This document shows positions 14,901 through 29,497 of a stretch of 64,000 bases of DNA, piece after piece (the stretch's first letter is position 1; the number at the start of each line of letters is the position of its first letter). Position numbers and translations under genes: made by a program. The notes beneath the pieces were generated by a model. The model was not told where the DNA came from, made no database searches, and was given only the letters and a program-made list of their open reading frames with translations. This DNA comes from Daphnia carinata. Its lineage: Eukaryota; Arthropoda; Branchiopoda; Diplostraca; Daphniidae. The stretch lies in assembly GCF_022539665.2 (NCBI RefSeq), contig NC_081337.1, positions 1,836,679 to 1,900,678 on the forward strand. The letters run 5' to 3'.

Positions 14901-17900
14901 ATCACACTATATTCACATTGAATACACGTATATTTGATACTGTTTGAATGTAGATCATGAAACTGATTCTATAACACTATATTCACATTGAATACACGTA
15001 TATTTGATGCTGTTTGAATGTAGATATTGAAACTCACTGTATCACACTATATTCACATTGAATACACGTATATTTGATACTGTTTGAATGTAGATATTGA
15101 AACTCATTATAACACTATATTCACATTGAATACACGTATATTTGATACTGTTTGAATGTAGATATTGAAACTGATTCTATAACACTATATTCACATTGAA
15201 TACACGTATATTTGATACTGTTTGAATGTAGATCATGAAACTGATTCTATAACACTATATTCACATTGAATACACGTATATTTGATGCTGTTTGAATGTA
15301 GATATTGAAACTCACTGTATCACACTATATTCACATTGAATACACGTATATTTGATGCTGTTTGAATGTAGATATTGAAACTCACTGTATCACACTATAT
15401 TCACATTGAATACACGTATATTTGATGCTGTTTGAATGTAGATATTGAAACTCACTGTATCACACTATATTCACATTGAATACACGTATATTTGATGCTG
15501 TTTGAATGTAGATATTGAAACTCACTGTATCACACTATATTCACATTGAATACACGTATATTTGATGCTGTTTGAATGTAGATATTGAAACTCACTGTAT
15601 CACACTATATTCACATTGAATACACGTATATTTGATGCTGTTTGAATGTAGATATTGAAACTCACTGTATCACACTATATTCACATTGAATACACGTATA
15701 TTTGATACTGTTTGAATGTACATCATGAAACTGATTCTATAACACTATATTCACATTGAATACACGTAAATATGATGCTGTTTGAATGTAGATATTGAAA
15801 CTCATTCTATCACACTATATTCACATTGAATACACGTATATTTGATGCTGTTTGAATGTAGATATTGAAACTCACTGTATCACACTATATTCACATTGAA
15901 TACACGTATATTTGATGCTGTTTGAATGTAGATATTGAAACTCACTGTATCACACTATATTCACATTGAATACACGTATATTTGATGCTGTTTGAATGTA
16001 GATATTGAAACTCACTGTATCACACTATATTCACATTGAATACACGTATATTTGATGCTGTTTGAATGTAGATATTGAAACTCATTATCACACTATATTC
16101 ACATTGAATACACGTATATTTGATGCTGTTTGAATGTAGATATTGAAACTCACTGTATCACACTATATTCACATTGAATACACGTATATTTGATGCTGTT
16201 TGAATGTAGATATTGAAACTCACTGTATCACACTATATTCACATTGAATACACGTATATTTGATGCTGTTTGAATGTAGATATTGAAACTCACTGTATCA
16301 CACTATATTCACATTGAATACACGTATATTTGATGCTGTTTGAATGTAGATATTGAAACTCACTGTATCACACTATATTCACATTGAATACACGTATATT
16401 TGATGCTGTTTGAATGTAGATATTGAAACTCACTGTATCACACTATATTCACATTGAATACACGTATATTTGATGCTGTTTGAATGTAGATATTGAAACT
16501 CACTGTATCACACTATATTCACATTGAATACACGTATATTTGATGCTGTTTGAATGTAGATATTGAAACTCATGTATCACACTATATTCACATTGAATAC
16601 ACGATATATTTGATACTGTTTGAATGTAGATCATGAAACTGATTCTATAACACTATATTCACATTGAATACACGTATATTTGATGCTGTTTGAATGTAGA
16701 TATTGAAACTCACTGTATCACACTATATTCACATTGAATACACGTATATTTGATACTGTTTGAATGTAGATCATGAAACTGATTCTATAACACTATATTC
16801 ACATTGAATACACGTATATTTGATACTGTTTGAATGTAGATCATAAAACTGATTCTATAACACTATATTCACATTGAATACACGTATATTTGATGCTGTT
16901 TGAATGTAGATATTGAAACTCACTGTATCACACTATATTCACATTGAATACACGTATATTTGATGCTGTTTGAATGTAGATATTGAAACTCACTGTATCA
17001 CACTATATTCACATTGAATACACGTATATTTGATGCTGTTTGAATGTAGATATTGAAACTCACTGTATCACACTATATTCACATTGAATACACGTATATT
17101 TGATGCTGTTTGAATGTAGATCATGAAACTGATTCTATAACACTATATTCACATTGAATACACGTATATTTGATGCTGTTTGAATGTAGATATTGAAACT
17201 CACTGTATCACACTATATTCACATTGAATACACGTATATTTGATGCTGTTTGAATGTAGATATTGAAACTCACTGTATCACACTATATTCACATTGAATA
17301 CACGTATATTTGATGCTGTTTGAATGTAGATATTAAAACTCATTGTATCACACTATATTCACATTGAATACACGTATATTTGATACTGTTTGAATGTAGA
17401 TATTGAAACTCACTGTATCACACTATATTCACATTGAATACACGTATATTTGATGCTGTTTGAATGTAGATATTGAAACTCACTTAATCACACTATATTC
17501 ATGTATATTTGATGCTGTTTGAATGTAGATAATGACCCTCACTGTATAACACTATATTCACATTGAATACACGTATATTTGATGCTGTTTGAATGTAGAT
17601 ATTGAAACTCACTGTATCACACTATATTCACATTGAATACACGTATATTTGATACTGTTTGAATGTAGATCATGAAACTGATTCTATAACACTATATTCA
17701 CATTGAATACACGTATATTTGATACTGTTTGAATGTAGATCATGAAACTGATTCTATAACACTATATTCACATTGAATACACGTATATTTGATGCTGTTT
17801 GAATGTAGATATTGAAACTCACTGTATCACACTATATTCACATTGAATACACGTATATTTGATGCTGTTTGAATGTAGATATTGAAACTGATTCTATAAC

Positions 17901-20900
17901 ACTATATTCACATTGAATACACGTATATTTGATGCTGTTTGAATGTAGATCATGAAACTGATTCTATAACACTATATTCACATTGAATACACGTATATTT
18001 GATACTGTTTGAATGTAGATCATGAAACTGATTCTATAACACTATATTCACATTGAATACACGTATATTTGATGCTGTTTGAATGTAGATATTGAAACTC
18101 ACTGTATCACACTATATTCACATTGAATACACGTATATTTGATAATGTTTGAATGTAGATCATGAAACTGATTCTATAACACTATATTCACATTGAATAC
18201 ACGTATATTTGATGCTGTTTGAATGTAGATATTGAAACTCACTGTATCAACTATATTCACATTGAATACACGTATATTTGATGCTGTTTGAATGTAGATA
18301 TTGAAACTCATTGTATCAACATATTTCACATTGAATACACGTATATTTGATGCTGTTTGAATGTAGATATTGAAACTGATTCTATAACACTATATTCACA
18401 TTGAATACACGTATATTTGATGCTGTTTGAATGTAGATATTGAAACTCACTGTATCATACTATATTCACATTGAATACACGTATATTTGATGCTGTTTGA
18501 ATGTAGATATGAAACTGATTGTATAACACTATATTCACATTGAATACACGTATATTTGATGCTGTTTGAATGTAGATATTGAAACTCACTGTATCAAGCT
18601 ATATTCACATTGAATACACGTATATTTGATACTGTTTGAATGTAGATATTGAAACTGATTCTATCAACTATATTCACATTGAATACACGTATATTTGATG
18701 CTGTTTGAATGTAGATATTGAAACTGATTCTATCACACTATATTCACATTGAATACACGTATATTTGATGTTGTTTGAATGTAGATATTGAAACTGATTG
18801 TATAACACTATATTCACATTGAATACACGTATATTTGATGCTGTTTGAATGTAGATATTGAAACTGATTCTATCACACTATATTCACATTGAATACACGT
18901 ATATTTGATGCTGTTTGAATGTAGATCATGAAACTGATTCTATCACACTATATTCACATTGAATACACGTATATTTGATGCTGTTTGAATGTAGATCATT
19001 GAAACTGATTCTATAACACTATATTCACATTGAATACACGTATATTTGATGCTGTTTGAATGTAGATATTGAAACTCATTCTGTATCAACACTATATTCA
19101 CATTGAATACACGTATATTTGATGCTGTTTGAATGTAGATTAATTCACTGTATCACACTATATTCACATTGAATACACGTATATTTGATGCTGTTTGAAT
19201 GTAGATATTGAAACTGATTCTATAACACTATATTCACATTGAATACACGTATATTTGATACTGTTTGAATGTAGATATTGAAACTGATTATCACACTATA
19301 TTCACATTGAATACACGTATATTTGATGCTGTTTGAATGTAGATATTGAAACTCATTCTATAACACTATATTCACATTGAATACACGTATATTTGATGCT
19401 GTTTGAATGTAGATATTGAAAACTGATTCTATCACACTATATTCACATTGAATACACGTATATTTGATGCTGTTGGAATGTAGATATTGAAACTCACTGA
19501 TTCATCACACTATTTTTTTACATTGAATACACGTATATTTGATACTGTTTGAATGTAGATCATTGAAACTGATTCTATAACACTATATTCACATTGAATA
19601 CACGTATATTTGATGCTGTTTGAATGTAGATATTGAAACTCACTGTTTTAACACTATATTCACATTGAATACACGAAAATTTGATGCTGATTGAATGTAG
19701 ATCATGAAACTGATTCTATCACACTATATTCACATTGAATACACGTATATTTGATGCTGTTTGAATGTAGATCATGAAACTGATTCTATAACACTATATT
19801 CACATTGAATACACGTATATTTGATGCTGTTTGAATGTAGATATTGAAACTGATTCTATAACACTATATTCACATTGAATACACGTATATTTGATGCTGT
19901 TTGAATGTAGATATTGAAACTGATTCTATCACACTATATTCACATTGAATACACGTATATTTGATACTGTTTGAATGTAGATCATGAAACTGACTATAAC
20001 ACTATATTCACATTGAATACACGTATATTTGATGCTGTTTGAATGTAGATATTGAAACTGATTCTATCACACTATATTCACATTGAATACACGTATATTT
20101 GATGCTGTTTGAATGTAGATATTGAAACTCACTGTATCATATATTCACATTACTATATTCACATTGAATACACGTATATTTGATGCTGTTTGAATGTAGA
20201 TATTGAAACTGACTATATCACACTATATTCACATTGAATACACGTATATTTGATGCTGTTTGAATGTAGATATTGAAACTCACTGTATCACACTATATTC
20301 ACATTGAATACACGTATATTTGATGCTGTTTGAATGTAGATATTGAAACTGATTCTATAACACTATATTCACATTGAATACACGTATATTTGATGCTGTT
20401 TGAATGTAGATATTGAAACTCACTGTAACATACTATATTCACATTGAATACACGTATATTTGATGCTGTTTCAATGTAGATATTGAAACTCTCTGTATCA
20501 TACTATATTCACATTGAATACACGTATATTTGATACTGTTTGAATGTAGATCATGAAAGTGATTCTATAACACTATATTCACATTGAATACACGTATATT
20601 TGATGCTGTTTGAATGTAGATATGAAACTGATGTAACACTATATTCACATTGAATACACGTATATTTGATGCTGTTTGAATGTAGATATTGAAACTGATT
20701 CGATAACACTATATTCACATTGAATACACGTATATTTGATGCTATTTGAATGTATTCAATTGACACACACGTATATTATTTGATGGTTTGAATGTAGATA
20801 TGAAACTCTTCTATCACTATATTCACATTGAATACACGTATATTTGATGCTGTTTGAATGTAGATATTGAAACTCACTTCTATAACACTATATTCACATT

Positions 20901-23900
20901 GAATACACGTATATTTGATGCTGTTTGAATGTAGATATTGAAACTGATTCTATAACACTATATTCACATTGAATACACGTATATTTGATGCTGTTTGAAT
21001 GTAGATATTGAAACTCACTGTATCAAACACTATATTCACATTGAATATACGTATATTTGATAACTGTTTGAATGTAGATATGGTAACTTATTCTATCACA
21101 CTATATTCACATTGAATACACGTATATTTGATGCTGTTTGAATGTAGATATTGAAACTCACTGTATCAACACTATATTCACATTGAATACACGTATATTT
21201 GATGCTGTTTGAATGTAGATATTGAAACTGATTGTATCACACTATATTCACATTGAATACACGTATATTTGATGCTGTTTGAATGTAGATATTGAAACTC
21301 ACTGTATCACACTATATTCACATTGAATACACGTATATTTGATGCTGTTTGAATGTAGATATTGAAACTCACTGTATCACACTATATTCACATTGAATAC
21401 ACGTATATTTGATACTGTTTGAATGTAGATCATGAAACTGATTCTATAACACTATATTCACATTGAATACACGTATATTTGATGCTGTTTGAATGTAGAT
21501 ATTGAAACTCACTGTATCACACTATATTCACATTGAATACACGTATATTTGATGCTGTTTGAATGTAGATATTGAAACTCACTGTATCACACTATATTCA
21601 CATTGAATACACGTATATTTGATGCTGTTTGAATGTAGATATTGAAACTCACTGTATCACACTATATTCACATTGAATACACGTATATTTGATGCTGTTT
21701 GAATGTAGATATTGAAACTCACTGTATCACACTATATTCACATTGAATACACGTATATTTGATAATGTTTGAATGTAGATCATGAAACTGATTCTATAAC
21801 ACTATATTCACATTGAATACACGTATATTTGATGCTGTTTGAATGTAGATATTGAAACTCACTGTATCACACTATATTCACATTGAATACACGTATATTT
21901 GATGCTGTTTGAATGTAGATATTGAAACTCACTGTATCACACTATATTCACATTGAATACACGTATATTTGATAATGTTTGAATGTAGATCATGAAACTG
22001 ATTCTATAACACTATATTCACATTGAATACACGTATATTTGATGCTGTTTGAATGTAGATATTGAAACTCACTGTATCAACACTATATTCACATTGAATA
22101 CACGTATATTTGATACTGTTTGAATGTAGATCATGAAACTGATTCTATAACACTATATTCACATTGAATACACGTATATTTGATGCTGTTTGAATGTAGA
22201 TATTGAAACTCACTGTATCACACTATATTCACATTGAATACACGTATATTTGATGCTGTTTGAATGTAGATATTGAAACTCACTGTATCACACTATATTC
22301 ACATTGAATACACGTATATTTGATGCTGTTTGAATGTAGATATTGAAACTGATTGTATAACACTATATTCACATTGAATACACGTATATTTGATGCTGTT
22401 TGAATGTAGATATTGAAACTCACTGTATCACACTATATTCACATTGAATACACGTATATTTGATGCTGTTTGAATGTAGATATTGAAACTGATTCTATAA
22501 CACTATATTCACATTGAATACACGTATATTTGATACTGTTTGAATGTAGATCATGAAACTGATTCTATAACACTATATTCACATTGAATACACGTATATT
22601 TGATGCTGTTTGAATGTAGATATTGAAACTCACTGTATCACACTATATATTCACATTGAATACACGTATATTTGATGCTGTTTGAATGTAGATATTGAAA
22701 CTCACTGTATCACACTATATTCACATTGAATACACGTATATTTGATGCTGTTTGAATGTAGATATTGAAACTCATTCTATCACACTATATTCACAGTGAA
22801 TACACGTATATTTGATAATGTTTGAATGTAGATCATGAAACTGATTCTATAACACTATATTCACATTGAATACACGTATATTTGATGCTGTTTGAATGTA
22901 GATATTGAAACTCACTGTATCACACTATATTCACATTGAATACACGTATATTTGATGCTGTTTGAATGTAGATCTTGAAACTGATTCTATAACACTATAT
23001 TCACATTGAATACACGTATATTTGATAATGTTTGAATGTAGATCATGAAACTGATTCTATAACACTATATTCACATTGAATACACGTATATTTGATGCTG
23101 TTTGAATGTAGATATTGAAACTCACTGTATCAACACTATATTCACATTGAATACACGTATATTTGATACTGTTTGAATGTAGATCATGAAACTGATTCTA
23201 TAACACTATATTCACATTGAATACACGTATATTTGATGCTGTTTGAATGTAGATATTGAAACTCACTGTATCACACTATATTCACATTGAATACACGTAT
23301 ATTTGATGCTGTTTGAATGTAGATATTGAAACTCACTGTATCACACTATATTCACATTGAATACACGTATATTTGATGCTGTTTGAATGTAGATATTGAA
23401 ACTGACTGTATCACTATATTCACATTGAATACACGAACATTTGATGCTGTTTGAATGTAGATATTGAAACTCACTGTATCACACTATATTCACATTGAAT
23501 ACACGTATATTTGATGCTGTTTGAATGTAGATATTGAAACTCACTGTATCACACTATATTCACATTGAATACACGTATATTTGATAATGTTTGAATGTAG
23601 ATCATGAAACTGATTCTATAACACTATATTCACATTGAATACACGTATATTTGATGCTGTTTGAATGTAGATATTGAAACTCACTGTATCATACTATATT
23701 CACATTGAATACACGTATATTTGATACTGTTTGAATGTAGATATTGAAACTGATTCTATAACACTATATTCACATTGAATACACGTATATTTGATGCTGT
23801 TTGAATGTAGATATTGAAACTCACTGTATCAACACTATATTCACATTGAATACACGTATATTTGATAATGTTTGAATGTAGATCATGAAACTGATTCTAT

Positions 23901-26900
23901 AATACTATATTCACATTGAATACACATATATTTGATGCTGTTTGAATGTAGATCATGAAACTGATTCTATAACACTATATTCACATTGAATACACGTATA
24001 TTTGATGCTGTTTGAATGTAGATATTGAAACTCATTGTATCACACTATATTCACATTGAATACACGTATATTTGATGCTGTTTGAATGTAGATATTGAAA
24101 CTCACTGTATCAACACTATATTCACATTGAATACACGTATATTTGATACTGTTTGAATGTAGATCATGAAACTGATTCTATAACACTATATTCACATTGA
24201 ATACACGTATATTTGATGCTGTTTGAATGTAGATATTGAAACTCACTGTATCACACTATATTCACATTGAATACACGTATATTTGATACTGTTTGAATGT
24301 CAGATCATTGAAACTGATTCTATAACACTATATTCACATTGAATACACGTATATTTGATGCTGTTTGAATGTAGATATTGAAACTCACTGTATCACACTA
24401 TATTCACATTGAATACACGTATATTTGATGCTGTTTGAATGTAGATATTGAAACTCACTGTATCACACTATATTCACATTGAATACACGTATATTTGATG
24501 CTGTTTGAATGTAGATATTGAAACTCACTGTATCACACTATATTCACATTGAATACACGTATATTTGATACTGTTTGAATGTAGATCATGAAACTGATTC
24601 TATAACACTATATTCACATTGAATACACGTATATTTGATATTGTTTGAATGTAGATCATGAAACTGATTCTATAACACTATATTCACATTGAATACACGT
24701 ATATTTGATGCTGTTTGAATGTAGATATTGAAACTCACTGTATCACACTATATTCACATTGAATACACGTATATTTGATACTGTTTGAATGTAGATCATG
24801 AAACTGATTCTATAACACTATATTCACATTGAATACACGTATATTTGATACTGTTTAATGTAGATCATGAAACTGATTCTATAACACTATATTCACATTG
24901 AATACACGTATATTTGATACTGTTTGAATGTAGATCATGAAACTGATTCTATAACACTATATTCACATTGAATACACGTATATTTGATGCTGTTTGAATG
25001 TAGATATTGAAACTCACTGTATCACACTATATTCACATTGAATACACGTATATTTGATGCTGTTTGAATGTAGATATTGAAACTCACTGTATCACACTAT
25101 ATTCACATTGAATACACGTATATTTGATAATGTTTGAATGTAGATCATGAAACTGATTCTATAATACTATATTCACATTGAATACACGTATATTTGATGC
25201 TGTTTGAATGTAGATATTGAAACTCACTGTATCACACTATATTCACATTGAATACACGTATATTTGATGCTGTTTGAATGTAGATATTGAAACTCACTGT
25301 ATCACACTATATTCACATTGAATACACGTATATTTGATGCTGTTTGAATGTAGATATTGAAACTCACTGTATCACACTATATTCACATTGAATACACGTA
25401 TATTTGATGCTGTTTGAATGTAGATATTAAAACTCACTGTATCACACTATATTCACATTGAATACACGTATATTTGATACTGTTTGAATGTAGATCATGA
25501 AACTGATTCTATAACACTATATTCACATTGAATACACGTATATTTGATGCTGTTTGAATGTAGATATTGAAACTCACTGTATCACACTATATTCACATTG
25601 AATACACGTATATTTGATGCTGTTTGAATGTAGATATTGAAACTCACTGTATCACACTATATTCACATTGAATACACGTATATTTGATACTGTTTGAATG
25701 TAGATCATGAAACTCATTCTATAACACTATATTCACATTGAATACACGTATATTTGATGCTGTTTGAATGTAGATATTGAAACTCACTGTATCACACTAT
25801 ATTCACATTGAATACACGTATATTTGATGCTGTTTGAATGTAGATATTGAAACTCACTGTATCACACTATATTCACATTGAATACACATATATTTGATAC
25901 TGTTTGAATGTAGATCATGAAACTGATTCTATAACACTATATTCACATTGAATACACGTATATTTGATGCTGTTTGAATGTAGATATTGAAACTCACTGT
26001 ATCACACTATATTCACATTGAATACACGTATATTTGATACTGTTTGAATGTAGATCATGAAACTGTTCTATAACACTATATTCACATTGAATACACGTAT
26101 ATTTGATGCTGTTTGAATGTAGATATTGAAACTCATTCTATCACACTATATTCACATTGAATACACGTATATTTGATGCTGTTTGAATGTAGATATTGAA
26201 ACTCACTGTATCACACTATATTCACATTGAATACACGTATATTTGATACTGTTTGAATGTAGATCATGAAACTGATTCTATAACACTATATTCACATTGA
26301 ATACACGTATATTTGATGCTGTTTGAATGTAGATATTGAAACTCACTGTATCACACTATATTCACATTGAATACACGTATATTTGATGCTGTTTGAATGT
26401 AGATATTGAAACTCACTGTATCACACTATATTCACATTGAATACACGTATATTTGATACTGTTTGAATGTAGATCATGAAACTGATTCTATAACACTATA
26501 TTCACATTGAATACACGTATATTTGATAATGTTTGAATGTAGATCATGAAACTGATTCTATAACACTATATTCACATTGAATACACGTATATTTGATGCT
26601 ATTTGAATGTAGATATTGAAACTCACTGTATCACACAATATTCACATTGAATACACGTATATTTGATGCTATTTGAATGTAGATATGAAACTCACTGTAT
26701 CACACAATATTCACATTGAATACACGTATATTTGATGCTGTTTGAAAGTAGATATTGAAACTCACTGTATCACACTATATTCACATTGAATACACATATA
26801 TTTGATGCTGTTTGAATGTAGATATTGAAACTCACTGTATCACACTATATTCACATTGAATACAAGTATATTTGATGCTGTTTGAATGTAGATCATGAAA

Positions 26901-27340
26901 CTGATTGTATAACACTATATTCACATTGAATACACGTATATTTGATGCTGTTTGAATGTAGATATTGAAACTCACTGTATCACACTATATTCACATTGAA
27001 TACACGTATATTTGATGCTGTTTGAATGTAGATTTTGAAACTCACTGTATCACACTATATTCACATTGAATATACGTATATTTGATGCTGTTTGAATGTA
27101 ATATTGAAACTCACTGTATCACACTATATTCACATTGAATAAACGTATATTTGATGCTGTTTGAATGTAGATATTGAAACTCATTCTATCACACTATATT
27201 CACATTGAATACACGTATATTTGATGCTGTTTGAATGTAGATATTGAAACTCATGTATCTATATTCACACTATATTCACATTGAATACACGTATATTTGA
27301 TGCTGTTTGAATGTAGATATTGAAACTCACTGTATCACAC
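5973..27340 (+). repeat. 70-bp satellite, forward orientation, largely homogeneous block
   Basis: About 305 head-to-tail copies of a 70-bp unit. Most carry the core ctatattcacattgaatac followed by cacgtatatttgatgctg. Two main variants alternate. Type A reads tgatgctg, gatattgaaactcactg, tatcacac. Type B reads tgatactg, gatcatgaaactgattc, tataacac. Runs of A are broken by single B units or short AB series, notably 10.9-11.1, 16.6-18.2 and 21.4-26.6 kb. Units of 66-72 bp arise from small indels, and a few are badly rearranged (17.48-17.53, 20.13-20.16, 20.74-20.82 kb). The satellite is AT-rich with no gene. The 64-71 residue frames that arise on its minus strand are three-unit translations of the repeat, not genes. 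Confidence 0.97.
9541..10540 (+). repeat. Divergent island inside the homogeneous 70-bp block
   Basis: Within about 1 kb the units change character: tttcataatgtttgaatgtacatcatg occurs twice (near 9.69 and 10.03 kb), tgaaggtacatcatg once, and there is an aagatata variant and several shortened units. These variants are characteristic of the divergent domains at 27.3-37.9 and 46.2-53.9 kb and are otherwise rare between 6 and 27 kb. The likely reading is an older or transferred segment left inside a later amplification. Confidence 0.7.
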
Positions 27341-29225
27341 TATATTCACAATGAATACACGTATATTTCATACTGTTTGAATGTAAATATTGATACTCAC
27401 TGTATCACACTATATTCACATTGAATACAGATATATTTGATACTGTTTGAATGTACATCATGAAACTGATTCTATAACACTATATTCACATTGAATACAC
27501 GCATATTTGATGCTGTTTGAATACAGATATTGAAACTCACTGTATCACACTATATTCACATTGAATACACGCATATTTGATGCTGTTTGAATACAGATAT
27601 TGAAACTCACTGTATCACACAATATTCACATTCAATACACGTATATTTGATGCTGTTTGAATGTAAATATTGAAACTCACTGTATCACACTGTATTCACA
27701 TTGAATACACGTATATTTGATGCTGTTTGAATGTAGATATTGAAACTCACTGTATCACACTATTTCACATTGAATACACGTATATTTGATGCTGTTTGAA
27801 TGTAGATATTGAAACTCACTGTATCAAACTATATTCACATTGAATATACGTATATTTGATGCTGTTTGAATGTAGATATTGAAACTCACTGTATCACACT
27901 ATATTCACATTGAATACACGTATATTTGATGCTGTTTGAATGTAGATATTGAAACTGATTCTATCACACTATATTCACATTAAATACACGTATATTTGAT
28001 GCTGTTTGAATGTAAATATTGAAACTCACTGTATCACACTATATTCACATTGAATACACGTATATTTGATGCTGTTTGAATGTAGATATTGAAACTCACT
28101 GTATCACACTATATTCACATTGAATACACGTATATTTGATGCTGTTTGAATGTAGATATTGAAACTCACTGTATCACACTATATTCACATTGAATACAAA
28201 TATATTTGATGCTGTTTGAATGTAGATATTGAAATTCACTGTATCACACTATATTCACATTGAATACACGTATATTTGATACTGTTTAATGTACATCATG
28301 AAACTGATTCTATAACACTATATTCACATTGAATACACGTATATTTGATATTGTTTAATGTACATCATGAAACTGATTCTATAACACTATATTCACATTG
28401 AATACACGCATATTTGATGCTGTTTGAATACAGATATTGAAACTCACTGTATCACACTATATTCACATTGAATACATGTATATTTGATACTGTTTGAAGG
28501 TACATCATGAAACTGATTCTATAACACTATATTCACATTGAATACACGTATATTTGATACTGTTTAATGTACATCATGAAACTGATTCTATAACACTATA
28601 TTCACATTGAATACACGTATATTTGATACTGTTTAATGTACATCATGAAACTGATTCTATAACACTATATTCACATTGAATACACGTATATTTGATGCTG
28701 TTTGAATGTAGATATTGAAACTCACTGTATCACACTATATTCACATTGAATGCACGTATATTTGATGCTGTTTGAATGTAGATATTGAAACTCACTGTAT
28801 CACACTATATTCACATTGAATACACGTATATTTCATAATGTTTGAATGTACATCATGAAACTGATTCTATAATACTATATTCACATTGAATACACATATA
28901 TTTGATGCTGTTTGAATATAGATATTGAAACTCACTGTATCACACTATATTCACATTGAATACACGCATATTTGATGCTATTTGAATACAGATATTGAAA
29001 CTCACTGTATCACACAATATTCACATTGAATACACGTATATTTGATGCTGTTTGAATGTAGATATTGAAACTCACTGTATCACACTATATTCACATTGAA
29101 TACACGTATATTTGATGCTGTTTGAATGTAGATATTGAAACTCACTGTATCACACTATATTCACATTGAATATACGTATATTTGATGCTGTTTGAATGTA
29201 GATATTGAAACTCACTGTATCACAC
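27341..29225 (+). repeat. 70-bp satellite, divergent block left of the BEL element
   Basis: About 27 forward units with many private variants: cagatatatttgatactg, cacgcatatttgatgctg with gaatacagatattg, tttcataatg, tgaaggtacatcatg, cacacaatattcac, and type B units reading gtttaatgtacatcatg. The first five units (27363 to about 27650) are matched in order by the units just right of the BEL element (36290 to about 36580), so this is a duplicated multi-unit block. The array is cut at ...tatcacac by the left LTR. No gene. Confidence 0.92.
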
Positions 29226-29429
29226 TGTCACTAATCAAGTAGACTAGGACCAGTTCGGGTTTCTCTCAAAGCTCGTGAATTGAATTATTTTGACTGCCGG
29301 TAAACTTTAAATGTCTTTGTATTTGTCTTAGAGGAGAGTGACGCAGTAGTAAGTATACGGATACGTGTAGACTATCTGTAGACTAGGCAAGTAATAGACT
29401 GTGTCAGACAATAGGTGAGTAAGTTTCCA
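29226..29429 (-). repeat. 3' LTR of the BEL element (inferred full length, 204 bp)
   Basis: On the plus strand it starts TGTCACTAATC and ends AAGTTTCCA, giving TG...CA ends. The first 127 bases match the other LTR exactly. The extension from 29353 to 29429 is inferred, because 29345 (the nearer CA) cannot be the edge: seven more bases, gtagtaa, are shared by both copies. The next CA followed by a purine-rich tract on the minus strand is at 29429. In element sense, 29353-29429 would be U3 and hold the promoter. Confidence 0.7.
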
Positions 29430-29445
29430 TTACTCCTCGTCTGGG
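29430..29445 (-). promoter_or_regulatory. Candidate polypurine tract of the BEL element
   Basis: The minus strand reads CCCAGACGAGGAGTAA just before TGGAAAC, the inferred 3' LTR start. This is a purine-rich stretch in the place where plus-strand DNA synthesis is primed. It is interrupted by C and T, so the call is tentative. It lies about 50 bases downstream of the gag-pol stop codon. Confidence 0.45.
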
Positions 29446-29497
29446 ACAAAATAGAGAGGGGGGAAGCCGCTTCTTGCTGGTCGATACGCCGCATCCG

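Noticed and set aside
5973-29225. CRISPR array
   Set aside because: The period is constant but there is no repeat-spacer pattern: the whole 70-bp unit repeats, in a eukaryotic context with LTR retrotransposons.
29226-29345. A complete 120-bp BEL LTR with TG...CA ends
   Set aside because: Both copies share seven further bases (gtagtaa) beyond that CA, where one is flank and the other interior, which is unlikely by chance. The LTR therefore extends further and one copy is truncated.
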